A DNA stretch of 64,000 bases from Brassica napus. Its lineage: Eukaryota; Streptophyta; Magnoliopsida; Brassicales; Brassicaceae. This document shows positions 1-11,700 of this stretch, in pieces. The notes under the pieces were generated by a model. It made no database searches. It saw nothing but the letters and a program-made list of their open reading frames with translations, and was not told the DNA's origin. Each line of letters begins with the position of its first letter. The stretch's first letter is position 1. The stretch lies in NCBI RefSeq assembly GCF_020379485.1, contig NC_063450.1, forward strand, positions 28,124,137 to 28,188,136, read 5' to 3'. A program made the translations under genes and the position numbers.

Positions 1-1000
1 GTTAACTGGCAGTCCAGCTCTGGGTTGCTAAGCAATTTGGGTTAGAAGGCACCAATACACACTATCATGCGGCCATACAAATATGGGTCCGTTGTTTACG
101 GTCCATTTGAATACCCAATGAAATGATCTATTTTTTTTTTGTCAATTATGCTATTACAAACTACGAGAAACATTACATAGACGATATTATAACCGACAAT
201 TCTACTTGCCTTATGAGGATTCATGTCTAACCGCATCACTCCGGAGCCGCCGTGTGAGATCCATTCTTGGCGGTACTCTTTGTGCCATGCTGAGATCTCT
301 GGTAAGCCTTTGTCTCGAATATTCTGCATAATTCGTCTTTGCTGGGAATTAAAACTCAGACCTCTTGATGTAGAATCATTAATGAATCATTGGTCAAACC
401 AGTGGACCAAGGAGGCTTCCACCAGTGAAATGATCTATCTATGGGATGTACCTTCTTTGAAAATTAGTTTGGCCCCTTCCATAAGCCTAGAATACTCGGG
501 TTAAAAAGATTTAGATGTCCCACGACATCCTAAAAAGAACACACTTTGTGTTTAATTACCATATATGTTTCATATTAAATGATGGTTTAACTCAATGCAC
601 AAATATTAAAAAATTACTTTGATCAAAAGTATCACTAAAATATAATTAAAAATTGATTAGTTTAATTATAAATAGAAATAATTATTAAAAATTTAATTGG
701 CTAAGCAATTTTTGAAAAAGTTAAAGTTATATAGATTTGTGCAAACATCATATATTATGAAACATCAAAACTTTTCTAAAACTTCATGTATATATTGAAA
801 CATAGGGGAGAAGTAGCTTTTGGAGCTATTCGTTTATCACTTTCAACCTTTTCTTCTTCTTCATCTTCATTTAAAGTGTTCAAGTTCTTCCAAAATCAGA
901 GTAGTTTCATTTCCGCAAGTAATTTTTGGATTCAAGTTTCTTGACTTAACGCGATTCCTAGTCTCCTTATTTTTTTGACTTTTTTTGTTTTCATGCTGGT
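1..1000. other. AT-rich DNA with no supportable gene
   Basis: Short open frames at 96-329 (minus) and 223-504 (plus) overlap each other, resemble no family I know and look like chance frames. From about 500 to 780 the DNA is very AT-rich. From about 800 to 1000 it looks like a Brassicaceae gene leader (pyrimidine-rich, with TCTTCTTCTTCATCTTC-type runs) and may be what is left of the 5' region of the FPP pseudogene that follows. Confidence 0.5.
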
Positions 1001-1116
1001 AAAAAAGCTGAAGCTGAAGCTTCTATTTTGAAAACTCATATTGAAACTGTTACCCTCGCCAAGCTCACTGTCGAAGACCGGGGTGCACATTTAGATAGAG
1101 CGCTAAAGGAGTGTAT
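1001..1116 (+). pseudogene. FPP (filament-like plant protein) pseudogene, 5' piece
   Basis: The frame reads an alanine/glutamate-rich coiled-coil stretch (AEAEASILKTHIETVTL, then AKLTVEDRGAHLDRALKEC). This matches the early coiled-coil part of plant FPP proteins, which are long-coiled-coil proteins thought to bind membranes or the nuclear envelope. The reading stops at the copia insertion at 1117 and resumes in the same frame at 5795 (MRQIRSFKEENEQK), so the element split a once continuous exon. The protein start is not present, so the copy was already truncated at its 5' end or the N-terminal exons have decayed beyond recognition. Confidence 0.75.
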
Positions 1117-1361
1117 TAAAGGCCATACTGATACTTCGTATAAACCCCAAATGGAGAATATGAAGAAGTCCGTCCTGTCTCTGTCGGATGTGATGTAGTG
1201 GGTAGAGCAGGTGAGCTTAACCTGCTGTGATGTAGTGGGTAGAGCTTAATCTGAGTCTTTTATATAAACATGTAAAAGGGCTAGTCTTTGGGTAAGGTAA
1301 GAGAGAGTCAATAAAGAACACGTTTTCATCTTTATCTTGTCTTTGTTTCTTGCCTTTTACA
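1117..1361 (+). repeat. 5' LTR of copia element (245 bp)
   Basis: It begins TAAAGGCC and ends TTTTACA. It holds a TATATAAA-type promoter motif near 1260 and AATAAAG near 1310. It appears identical to the copy at 5545-5789, and both are bounded by the TGTAT duplication. Confidence 0.95.
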
Positions 1362-1374
1362 TGGTATCAGAGCC
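1362..1374 (+). other. Primer binding site (tRNA-Met type)
   Basis: TGGTATCAGAGCC directly follows the 5' LTR. This is the standard plant copia sequence complementary to the 3' end of initiator tRNA-Met. Confidence 0.93.
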
Positions 1375-4300
1375 ATGGAAGAGGTTTCAGAAACGTTTTC
1401 AACTCCAACATTGAGTATCTCTCACTGTGTTACTCTGAAGCTTTCATCCTCGAACTACCTTCTCTGGAAGACTCAGTTCGAATCGTTTCTCTCAAGTCAG
1501 TCTCTGCTTGGTTACCTTGATGGATCTACGGCTCGTCCTACACCTACAGTTACCAGAAGAAACGGTGATGATGTTACAGAGGAGCCAAATCCAGAGTTTG
1601 TCAAATGGATTCGTAAAGATCAGTTGGTTATGGCGTGGCTGTTTGGGTCTCTGTCTGAAGAAGCATTACATTCTGTGTATGGTCTACACTCAGCGCAAGA
1701 AGTGTGGCTCAGTCTAGGAAAGAAGTATAATAGAGTTTATGCAACACGCAAGTTAGATCTGCAACGTAAACTTCAGGGTATGTCCAAAGGATCAAAGGCC
1801 ATGACTGAGTACTTAGGAGAAGTCAAAGGTGTCTGTGATCAACTAGATTCTATAGGAAGTGTTCTTACTGATCAAGAAATGATTTATGGAGCACTCAGTG
1901 GGTTAGGAAAAGAGTATGAATCAATCTGTACGGTGATAGAACACTCCATGGATGTTGTTCCACAAATGAGTTTTGAGATGCTGTTTACAAGTTGGTTGCT
2001 TTTGATGAGAAACTTCAGACGTTCACTCAACAAACTGAAGTCAATCCTCACTTAGCATTTCATGCTGGAAGAGGATACAACACTCGAGGTCGTGGAAGCT
2101 ACAATAATCGAGGAGGTTACCATGGTCGTGGTAATATGTCATACTCAACTAGAGGCAGAGGTTTTCAACAGCAATTCTCAGGAGGTTCCGGTTCAAACTC
2201 CACTACAAAACCTACTTGTCAAATCTGTGGGAGATATGGCCACACTGCTGCTCGCTGCTACAACAGATTTGTTCAGGATTTTCAAACACCAGACAACATT
2301 CACACAGCTCTTGCTGCAATGAAAGTTTCTGATCAAGGTCGTCACTCAGGACAGGAATGGTACCCAGACTCAGCTGCAACAGCTCACATTACCAGCAACA
2401 GTGGACAACTTCAAAGTTCTGAACCTTATTTTGGAAGTGATCAAGTCATGGTTGGTAATGGAGACTACTTACCAATTACTCATGTAGGCTCTATCGCTCT
2501 TCAAACACCTCAAGGTAACTTGCCTCTTAATGATGTGTTGATATGTCCTGGTATATCTAAGTCACTGTTATCAGTTTCCAAGTTAACATCTGACTATCCG
2601 TGTGAGTTCACCTTCGACTGTGATTCTGTATGTGTTAAGGACAAGGTAACAAAGAGGGTGATAACACAAAGGCAAAGACTTAAAGATCTCTATGTGCTGA
2701 AGGACCTGCAGTTTCAAGCATTCTATTCAACCAGACAGCAAGCAGCGAGTGATGGTGTGTGGCATAGAAGGCTTGGGCATACAAATGTGGATGTTCTTCA
2801 GCATCTCTCCAGAAGTCTGGCAATAGTTATGAATAAGACAAGCTCACGTCTCTGTTGTGATGCTTGTTATTTAGGAAAAAGCTCAAAGCTTCCCTTTGTA
2901 GACTCTGATTCTGTCTCTAGTCATCCATTAGAAAGGGTTCATTGTGATTTGTAGGGTCTAGTCCTGTGGTTTCATCCCAGGGGTTCAGATACTATGTCAT
3001 TTTCATTGATAATTATTCAAGGTTTACTTGGTTTTATCCACTCAAGCTCAAGTCTGACTTCTTTTCTGTCTTCCTCCGGTTTCAAACAATGGTTGAGAAC
3101 CAATACAAGCATCGTATAGCTCAGTTTCAGTGTGATGGAGGGGGAGAATTTGTCAACAAACGGTTTATGCAACACTTACAGACTTGCGGTATTAAGCAGC
3201 TTGTGTCATGTCCCCACACTCCTCAACAAAATGGATTGGCAGAGAGGAAACATCGACACATCACTGAACTTGGGATCACAATGATGTTTGAGAGTAAGGT
3301 GCCACAACAGCTATGGGTGGAGGCGTTCTTCACTTCAGCGTTCCTTGGTAACCTGTTGCCATCATCAGTTCTCAAAGATCGAAAGAGTCCCTATGAAGTG
3401 CTGAATGGAACAGCTCCGGTATACACTTCTCTGCGAGTTTTTGGGTGCAAATGTTACCCTTATCTCAGACCGTACATGAAGAATAAAATGGATCCAAAGT
3501 CACTTGTGTGTGTGTTCTTGGGATATAATGAAAAATATAAGGGTTATCGATGCTTATATCCACCTACTGGAAAGGTTTTTATCTCAAGACATGTCTTGTT
3601 TGATGAAAATCATTTTCCTTTTGGAGATATATATAGTCGCTTTCACAAAGCTACAGCTTCAACATTACTAAATGCGTGGAGGAGTGTGAATCTGACACAA
3701 GAAGATCAAGTTAGTGATGCTGAAGTACTGGAAGAAGATCTACCTTCGCCTGTCCAGAGACAAGTAATGGTTCAAATGACACCAAGTCCAGTACCTCAAA
3801 ATCAAGATGATGAGGATTCAACATCTGAGGCAGCGTCAACTTCATCTATCTCTCAGTCTGATAACGACGAAGTTGAACAGATAGTGAGGCCAGTCCCAGT
3901 TGTGCAAAACCCTCACCCTATGACTACAAGAGCTAGAGCTGGTATCATCAAACCAAATCCAAGATATGCAATGGTGACCATCAAAACAGATTGTCCTGAG
4001 CCTAGAAGTGTCAAAGCAGCTTTAAAAGATCCAAGGTGGAATGGAGCAATGCAGGAAGAGATAAATAACATGGCAGAAACAGAGACATATGAGTTAGTTC
4101 CACCTGAAGAAGATCAAAATCCAGTTGGTTGTGGATGGGTTTACAAGACTAAACTAAATGCTGATGGTACAGTTTTAAAACCTCGAGCTCGTCTGGTCGC
4201 TAGAGGAAACGAACAAGAAGAAGGAGTTGATTTTTGGGAAACCTTCAGTCCAGTTGTTCGAACAGCTACCATAAGTACAGTGTTGCATGTTGCAGTCACA

Positions 4301-5626
4301 AAGAAATGGATGATAAAACAACTTGATGTTCAGAACGCATTTCTTCATGGTGACTTAAAGGAGTCTGTGTACATGATGCAACCTCCAGGTTTTGAGGATT
4401 TAATGAAACCAGATCATGTCTGCAAATTGAAGAAAGCCATCTACGGTCTTAAACAAGCACCAAGGGCCTGGTTTGATAAGTTTAGCAAATTTCTACTACA
4501 GTTTGGGTTTCAGTGTAGCTTTCCTGATCCTTCTCTGTTCATCTATCATCGCGGTACAGACGTTATTTATCTGTTACTTTATGTCAATGATATGATTTTA
4601 ACAGGAAACAATGAGATCCTGCTGAAGGTTCTCCTTGAAAAGCTCAGTTCAATTTTTCGCATGAAGGACATGGGATCAATTCACTACTTTCTTGGCATTC
4701 AAGTACATCAGTGTGAAGATGGCTTGTTTCTAAATCAGTCTAAGTATGCTCAGGATCTTCTGGTAACTGCTGGCATGAGAGACTGCTCAACTATGTCTAC
4801 TCCACTTCCTATGAAGCTCGATAATCTTCCTGGTCATGATCAACTATTTTCTGAGCCATCGTACTTCAGAAGTCTTGCAGGAAAACTGCAGTACCTTACT
4901 CTGACAAGACCTGATCTCCAATTCTCAGTCAATTACATATGTCAGAAGATGCATCAACCAAGTGTCTCGGATTTCAGTCTACTGAAGCGCATCTTGCGGT
5001 ATGTGAAGGGAACATTTGATATGGGGATTAGTATTAAAGGTCACTGTGACTCTACTCTGGTATGTTATAGTGATTCCGACTGGGCTGGATGTAAAGATAC
5101 TCGCCGATCAACTGGTGGGTTCTGTACTATGTTGGGAACTAATGTTATTTCATGGTCAGCTAAACGCCATGACACTGTCTCAAAGTCTTCCACTGAGGCA
5201 GAGTATCGGACAATGTCAGCCGCAACATCAGAGATAGTGTGGTTACAAAATCTCCTGAAGATAATGGGACTCCACCAACGAGTTACTCCTCTGTTATTGT
5301 GTGACAATCTGTCTGCTGTTTGTCTTACAGCCAACCCAATGTTTCATAAACGGACGAAACACTTCGACGTCGACTACCATTATGTCAGAGAAAGGGTAGC
5401 AATGAAGGCTTTGGAGGTGAAACACATTCCTGCGACGCTGCAAATTGCAGATGTCTTTACCAAATCCTTGTCGCAGGAACCGTTTTTCAAATGGCGTAAC
5501 AAACTTGGTGTTTCCGTGCCTTCTACGCCAAGTTTGAGGGGGAGTAAAGGCCATACTGATACTTCGTATAAACCCCAAATGGAGAATATGAAGAAGTCCG
5601 TCCTGTCTCTGTCGGATGTGATGTAG
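1375..5626 (+). pseudogene. Copia gag-pol polyprotein, broken
   Basis: The start ATG at 1375 sits just after the primer binding site. Gag (1375-2055) has the copia gag pattern (NYLLWKTQFESFL). A one-base shift near 1980-1990 moves the reading to another frame (1992-2954), which carries a CCHC knuckle (CQICGRYGHTAARC), the protease (WYPDSAATAH) and the integrase zinc-binding part (HRRLGHTN, CDACYLGK). A TAG near 2952 plus a missing base then break the reading again. The longest frame (2966-5626, 886 aa) holds the integrase core (FIDNYSRFTW, QCDGGGEF), reverse transcriptase (WVYKTKLNADG, LDVQNAFLHGDL, AIYGLKQAPRAW) and RNase H (YSDSDWAGCKDTRRSTGG, SSTEAEY). The catalytic YVDD box reads YVND, so reverse transcriptase should be dead even without the frame breaks. 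The reading runs a short way into the 3' LTR. Confidence 0.93.
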
Positions 5627-5789
5627 TGGGTAGAGCAGGTGAGCTTAACCTGCTGTGATGTAGTGGGTAGAGCTTAATCTGAGTCTTTTATATAAACATG
5701 TAAAAGGGCTAGTCTTTGGGTAAGGTAAGAGAGAGTCAATAAAGAACACGTTTTCATCTTTATCTTGTCTTTGTTTCTTGCCTTTTACA
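5545..5789 (+). repeat. 3' LTR of copia element (245 bp)
   Basis: It directly follows the polypurine tract at about 5536-5544, appears identical to 1117-1361, and is followed by the second TGTAT. Confidence 0.95.
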
Positions 5790-7276
5790 TGTATGAGACA
5801 GATAAGGAGTTTCAAAGAAGAAAACGAACAGAAGCTGAATGATGTTATAGTAAGTAAGACCAACCAAATGGACAAACTCAGGGATGAGTTTGATTCCAGG
5901 GTTGGGGAGTTTGAGCAGGAGATACTTCGGTCTGCAGCTGAAAACGAGGAGCTCTCTAGATCGTTGCAGGAGCTTTCCAACATGGTTGTGAGGATAAGTG
6001 AAGAGAAGTTCAGAGCAAAGAATCCATCATACCCCTCCAAGACAATACTTTATTTTTCTATCAATCTCGCATGAATTGAACCTGAATCTGATACCATGAC
6101 AAGTTTCCCGGACTTTTAACTTACATATTTGCAATATGAGTAAGTGTAGTGGCCCAAGTCCCTTATATATTACTCAAGTCTCCTACATATTTGCAATATG
6201 AAATCTTCTTTCCAACGGTAAAAGTCCAAACAAGATTGGTCTTTGATGTCTGAACTCTCTCAAACCAATAGTAGGAAGATGAAGAATACTGAGAGTGCTA
6301 ACCAGTTGGAGCTTATGGACGACTTTCTAGAAATGGAAAAGCTCGCTTGTCTACCAAATGACGAGAACACAAACGGTCACTCGAGTGCCGATTCTGATGC
6401 TGAGACTCTAGCAGCGATGCAGCTTAAGAAAAGTATCTCCACTGTGCTCCAGTCTCTTCCCAAAGATGCTGCCATGGAGAAGATTTTGGCAGAGGTACAG
6501 TGTGCCATTGAAGATGCAGGTGGCGCTCCATTTGAATGTCATGGACCTAATGTAAATTTGAAAGATTGAAGCTCGATAAAGAAAAAGCAGAGATCAACCT
6601 TGCAAGCTGTGAAACAGATCTTGAAGCAACCAAGTCAAAACTACAAGAAACAGAGCAACTGTAAAATCAGATTTGAATGGGATTTGGAATCTGCTCACAA
6701 GTCTAATGGAATGGCTGAGACACAGCTTAAATGCATGGTTGCATCTTACACATCTTTTGTCGAGTTAAGTTCTCTTAATGTCAAAATCGAAAACTTAGAA
6801 GATGAGCTCCATGACGAAAAGGAAAACCACTGAGGGGCTTTAACCTAATTTCAAGAACTGGAGGAGCAATTACAAAGGTATATTAAAAACCAAATCTTAC
6901 TCTTATCTCTATTTTTCACCACAGAGTCTCTAAATACTCTTTTGTACAAAACTTCAGAAACAACCAAAACTGTCCGACGCGTTCAGTAACTGAAGCTGAT
7001 CCCAGAAGCAAACAGGAAAATTAGTTAGCAGCTGCTGCAGAGAAGCTACAGGAGTGTCAAGAGACTATATTGCTTCTTGGGAAGCAACTCAAATCTATGT
7101 GTCCTCAAACAGAACAGGTTGCTTCTTCTCTAAGCCAAGAACAAACCCTAAACCTAGAAGAAGATAACGAGAGCGCAACTTCCACAAAAAAATCAAGACA
7201 ACAGATTGAGTTCTGCTTCAGACAAAGAAGCACCATCGATGACTACAATGAGATCTCCGATGGGACCGAAACATAG
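5790..7276 (+). pseudogene. FPP (filament-like plant protein) pseudogene, 3' pieces
   Basis: Several separate stretches match the order of plant FPP proteins. 5795-6030 has MRQIRSFKEENEQKLNDV and EILRSAAENEELSRSLQE. 6243-6569 has the middle signature LELMDDFLEMEKLACLPN and a serine/threonine-rich linker. 6570-6832 has METQLKCM-like (AETQLKCMVASY) and IENLEDELHDEKENH. 7030-7276 has AAEKLQECQETILLLGKQLKS. Frames change between pieces, stops occur (for example at 6833-6835), and about 200 bp of foreign-looking DNA sits at 6031-6240. Whole FPPs are about 900-1000 residues of coiled coil; only a part is present. With the piece at 1001-1116 this is one decayed copy. Confidence 0.85.
6060..6240 (-). 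repeat. Possible copia LTR fragment inside FPP pseudogene
   Basis: This block interrupts the FPP reading. On the minus strand it has an LTR-like stretch ending near a TGGTATCAGATTCAGG string, which resembles a degraded copia primer binding site. TTGCAATATGA occurs twice about 60 bp apart. No second LTR was found, so it may be a decayed fragment or something else. Confidence 0.3.
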
Positions 7277-7418
7277 ACACACCAAGTCAAACTCATCATC
7301 TTCCTCGTCATGACTTTACCCCTGAGAAACACTCTAGAGGATTCAGCAGGTTCATATCCTCTAAAGAAAAAAAACAAACCAAAAAAGTACAAATCTAACT
7401 ATGTTTGTATGTCGTATC
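7277..7418. other. FPP pseudogene 3' flank
   Basis: AT-rich sequence, possibly the old 3' untranslated region of the FPP gene. It ends in the 8-bp GTCGTATC (7411-7418) that is repeated at 17219-17226 as the target duplication of the hAT-like element. Confidence 0.5.
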
Positions 7419-7652
7419 CAGTGCCGTGCGGAAAAGTTTTAGGGCCTAAAGCAAGTTTTAAAAAATAAACTTATTTCCAACAATATTAAAAAATAGGGAG
7501 AATTGCCAAGTGTGACTCAAAACTTGGAGTCAAACCAAAACAATACCCCAACTTGGGTCAAAGGCAAAAGTAACTTAAAAGGCTATTGAAATTACAACTA
7601 TCCCCTTGTGACCAAACAAAAAAACGGAATTTTTTTTACGTTTCTACCCCTC

Positions 7653-8160
7653 GCAAGTCGTCTGTTTAGACGACTTAACTGAAAGTCGTCTGGACAGTTA
7701 GTCTTAAACATAATTTAAAAATTTTGTAAAAAATATTTTGATAAGTGAAAAATGGGAATTATGTAATTAACATATGTCTTAGGAGGTATAAATTAAGATA
7801 TAACAAATTTCAATTGTTTTCAGCATAGATGAGTGAAAGTAGTGAGTCATGATATTCTTTAGTTTATGTTTCATCAACATATGTTGTAGTATTGTATGTG
7901 TTCTTAGGGTTAGATTTTGGAAAGCATTAAAACCGTTTTTGAAAATTTTTAAAATTACTTATGCGTGTTCATTTCTGTGTATAGTAAACACTATTTAAGT
8001 ATAATTTGATTTTATAACGTGGTTAGTTAGTTAATCTAGTCATTTTAGTTTAGGGGTTCATTTTAGGGTCTAGGACGACTTAATATTTTGTCGTCTGAAA
8101 ACAGACGACTAAATATTAAGTCGTCTGTTGTACATTATCAGCCAGAATAAGTCGTCTAAA
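7653..8160. repeat. AAGTCGTC motif cluster, left non-coding part of MULE
   Basis: Copies of AAGTCGTC or GACGACTT (some one base off) occur at about 7655-7715 (three) and 8070-8155 (several), mostly as facing pairs. The DNA between them is AT-rich and shows no gene. Confidence 0.85.
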
Positions 8161-8374
8161 CCGGACCAAACCTTAAAGTTTACCAATGTACTTTTAAAGC
8201 TAACCGGATTATTTACCCAATATATAAGGTGATTTTTATTTTTTTTGTTTCATTTTTCACGAAATTCAGAAACCCTAACAGTTCTCTCTCAAAGGCGATT
8301 TCGAATTCCCACGATTTCCGAACAAACCATCGTTCTCAACGTCAGCTATCTATCTCACTTCATTCTCACCGTTG

Positions 8375-8625
8375 TCGCCGCAGCTTCTTCTAACCCTAGC
8401 GCCGCCGATTCCTCTAAACCCTAGCGCCGCCGATTCCTCTAAACCCTAGCGCCGCCGCTTCCACTATTTCCGAACAAACCGTCGCCCTCGCCACCGTGGT
8501 CACCAACGTTCTCACCGCCGCTTCCTCTAAACACTAGCGCCGCCGCTTCTTCTAAACCCTAGCGCCGCCGCTTCTTCTCTGTAAACCTTAGCGCCGTTTC
8601 TCTGTAAACCCTAACGCCGCTAAGT
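8375..8625 (+). promoter_or_regulatory. Repeated telo-box / GCCGCC leader upstream of the Ulp1 gene
   Basis: About seven imperfect copies of a 27-30-bp unit, centred on AAACCCTAGCGCCGCCG, precede the first ATG at 8723. AAACCCTA (telo-box) is a known plant promoter and leader element in growth-linked genes. The stretch is most likely 5' untranslated leader or core promoter of the DUF1985/Ulp1 gene. Some copies have drifted (AAACACTAG, AAACCTTAG). Confidence 0.6.
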
Positions 8626-8722
8626 CATCAATCTCGAGGAAAAGATGAACATAAAACGTTGTCTCTATCAATTTACTCATTCTCACCGTTTCACGTTTAT
8701 TTTTTCAGATCTATAACCGCAA

Positions 8723-11700
8723 TGACGAGTACTCCAACTCCTTCTGCGACTGGAAGACTTGTAAGTAATTTAAGTCGTCTACTAAGTCGTCTGGACTTAT
8801 ATTGTTGTCTTTGATTATTTTGCAGACAAAAAGGATGGATATTCCAGAACTCCCCCGTAGGTTATACACATCAGGGGAAGAGCCAGAAGCCCACAATAGC
8901 ATTTCGTATCATACGGATAACAGCAAGTTGCATACTGCTCTTAGGAAAGCTCTTACTGATGACGAATTTGAAGAGCTCAAGGAGTCGAGTTTGGGAGTTT
9001 TCATCAAGTTCAAGGAGCAGGGATTTGGTTGGGCTTCAAGGCTGGTTCACTACATGCTCAGTTTCAAGCTGGACATTAAGAAGAAGTATGAGATGTGGTC
9101 TCTCGTTGGTCCAGAACCTTTGAGGTTTTCACTGTTAGAGTTTGAAAACCTCACTGGTCTAAACTGCGAGTACATCGAGGACCTTGAGACACCAAAATGT
9201 GACGTTACCCCAGAGATGGTTTCTTTCTGGGGGATGCTGGGAGTTCATCTGGAAGCTGGGCCAACTACTGATCAGATAATAGCAGCACTGAAGAGATGCG
9301 GGGATTGGTCCAGGGAAGATCGCAAGCGGCTCGCGTACCTCTCCATCTTCACTGGATTCATTGAAGGGAGAAAGTTTTCAACCGCTACACGATCTACTCT
9401 GGCAAGGCTAGTGATGGATTTAGAACGGTTTGAGAATTATCCATGGGGGAGAGTCGCGTTTAAGGTGCTGATGGACTCTTTGTGGAACAAAGAAATTGCT
9501 GGCTGTTACACCGTGGATGGGTTTATACAAGTTCTTCAAGTCTGGACGTACACAGCTATGCCGGAATTGGGTGCTAGTATTGGTGGTCCCAGAGCAGACA
9601 GTCCGTCTCCACCGATACTGGCTTACGAGGGCAGCAGAGGCCGCAGATCAATGAAAGCTGCTATCTTGAGTCAGGTATTTACTTCAATCCAAAAGACTGC
9701 GCAGACGACTTATTATAAGTCGTCTGGAAGGTCGTCCAGCTTGACGACTTATCGGACGACTTATAATAAGTCGTCTGGAAAGTCTTCCCAGCTGGACGAC
9801 TTATTAGACGACTTATTATAAGTCGTCTGGAAAGTCTTCCATCTGGACGACTTATTAGACGACTTATTATAAGTCGTCTGGAAGGTCTTCCATCTGGACG
9901 ACTTATTAGACGACTTATAATAAGGCGTCTGGAAAGTCTTCCCAGCTGGACGACTTAATTAAGTCGTCTGGAAAGTCTTCCATCTGGACGACTTATTAGA
10001 CGACTTATTATAAGTCGTCTGGAAGGTCTTCCAGCTGGACGACTTAGTAGACGACTTATAATTAAGTCGTCTATTTAGTATTTTTTTTCAAATATCTAAC
10101 TCGATTCTTCTATTTACTGCAGACCCGCGTAATCAACTTTGTTGAGAAGGACATTAGTGAAATGTGGCCAAAATGGGACTCTGAGGTTGAGGACCTGCCC
10201 GCGGAGAACATCATTAAAGTCATGTATGAGCGGAGACCGTGGAAGTGGACCATGGATTGCTGGGAAGTCACTGGTACTAAGGTCAATACAAAACCTAAGG
10301 TTGTGACTCCATCGAAGAAGGCCAAAGAGATGGTTGTGTTGGAGGAGGAGGAGGAGGAGGAAGACAATCCAAGACCTCGGAAGAAAGCTCGTAAAGAGGC
10401 TCCTGAAGAGGCTAGAGAAGAGGCTAGAGAAGAGGCTAGAGGGGTGACCAGAGAGGAGTTGGAAATTATGTTCAAGGGCGTAGCTGAGGCTATGAAAAAA
10501 GGGTTTAATAAGTGCATGAGGGAGTTTAGGAAGTTGTCTGATAGATTGGAAGCTGTGGAGAAGAAGGTTGGTGTCACCAATCAGGCTACCCCTCCACCTC
10601 TAACCAATCAGGCTACCCCTCAAGATAAACAGCCTACCCCTCTTGCCAAAGAAACCGGGGGTAGAAACAAACAGGCTACCCCTCATGCCAATGAAACCGT
10701 GGTTAGTAACCAGCCTCCTCCTCATCAAACCAAACAGCAGCCTCCTCCTCCTCAAAAGAAACAGCAGCAGCCTCCTCCTCTTCAAAAGAAACAGCCTCCT
10801 CCTCAAAAGAAACAGCCTCCTCAAATCAAATATGTTAGTATCAAATCCAGGGTTAACTAGTTGTCCAGACGACTGTAAAAGTTGTCTGGACGACTAGTTG
10901 ACCCTGGACGACTTAAACGTAAGTTGTCTGGACGACTAGTTGACCACGGAAGACTTAATTTTAAGTCGTCCAGGGTCAACTAGTCGTCCAGACAACTTTT
11001 ATTTAAGTCGTCCAGGGTCAACTAGTCGTCCAGACAACTTTTATTTAAGTCGTCCAGGGTTAACTTGTGTGCAACTTTTATTGCAGAGATGGTTGCCGGA
11101 GGATACAGCAACCGAGGCGAACTCGGTAAATAAAGCAGATGGTGTCACCTCCAAAGAGATTGTTGCTGTCACTTCCACCGATCACCAACCGAGCCTCGCT
11201 TCCACAGATCAACAACCGAGCCTCGCTTCCACCGAGCCAAGCGATCCAGTTTCACAACCGAGCCTGGTTGTATTGGACAAGCGTGCAAAGAGTAAACGAG
11301 CGAAGAAACCTGCTCCTACTGTGAGATCTCCTTATATGGCAGAGAAAAAAAAAGATAAAGTGGCAGCCTATAATCCATTTCCGCCAGTAAACAAAGAAAA
11401 GTTGAAGGAACTCGCTGATTGGTTGAAAACTGATCCGTAAGTGATTGCTTTACCCATAATAGCTTGATTTAGTCGTCCAAAACTGATTGCTTTTTTGTTT
11501 GCAGTCATTATTTAACTAAGATCGAGGACAAACCACGTACATCACCAACAAGGTGGTACCACTTCCTCCGGACAGCCAGAGGATGGCTGGAAGACTGCGT
11601 AAGTCTTCTGCACACGATTTAAGTCGTCTACAAAGTCGTCCAAGTAGACTACTTTCCAGACGACTTAAAGATAAATCGTCTGGAAAGTCGTCTACTTGGA

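Larger units (their letters stand above)
1117..5789 (+). mobile_element. Ty1/copia LTR retrotransposon, recent insertion into FPP pseudogene
   Basis: This is a complete element: 245-bp LTRs at both ends, a tRNA-Met-type primer binding site, a gag-pol region in the order gag, protease, integrase, reverse transcriptase, RNase H (the copia order), and a polypurine tract (GAGGGGGAG) directly before the 3' LTR. The 5-bp target duplication TGTAT (1112-1116 and 5790-5794) is perfect. The two LTRs appear identical base for base, which indicates a very recent insertion. The coding region is nevertheless broken (see the gag-pol entry), so another copy probably supplied the proteins. LTR termini are TA...CA rather than the usual TG...CA. 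Confidence 0.95.

Noticed and set aside
96..504. Overlapping short open frames on both strands at the left edge
   Set aside because: No family resemblance, no start context, and the frames overlap each other. They look like chance.
9700..10075. A CRISPR-like or satellite array in the AAGTCGTC region
   Set aside because: Plant DNA, and the units are facing pairs with variable short spacers inside introns, not evenly spaced direct repeats with unique spacers.
10600..10824. Minus-strand frame with Leu/Arg repeats
   Set aside because: Complement of the Pro/Gln/Lys-rich coding repeat of the Ulp1 gene exon 3.
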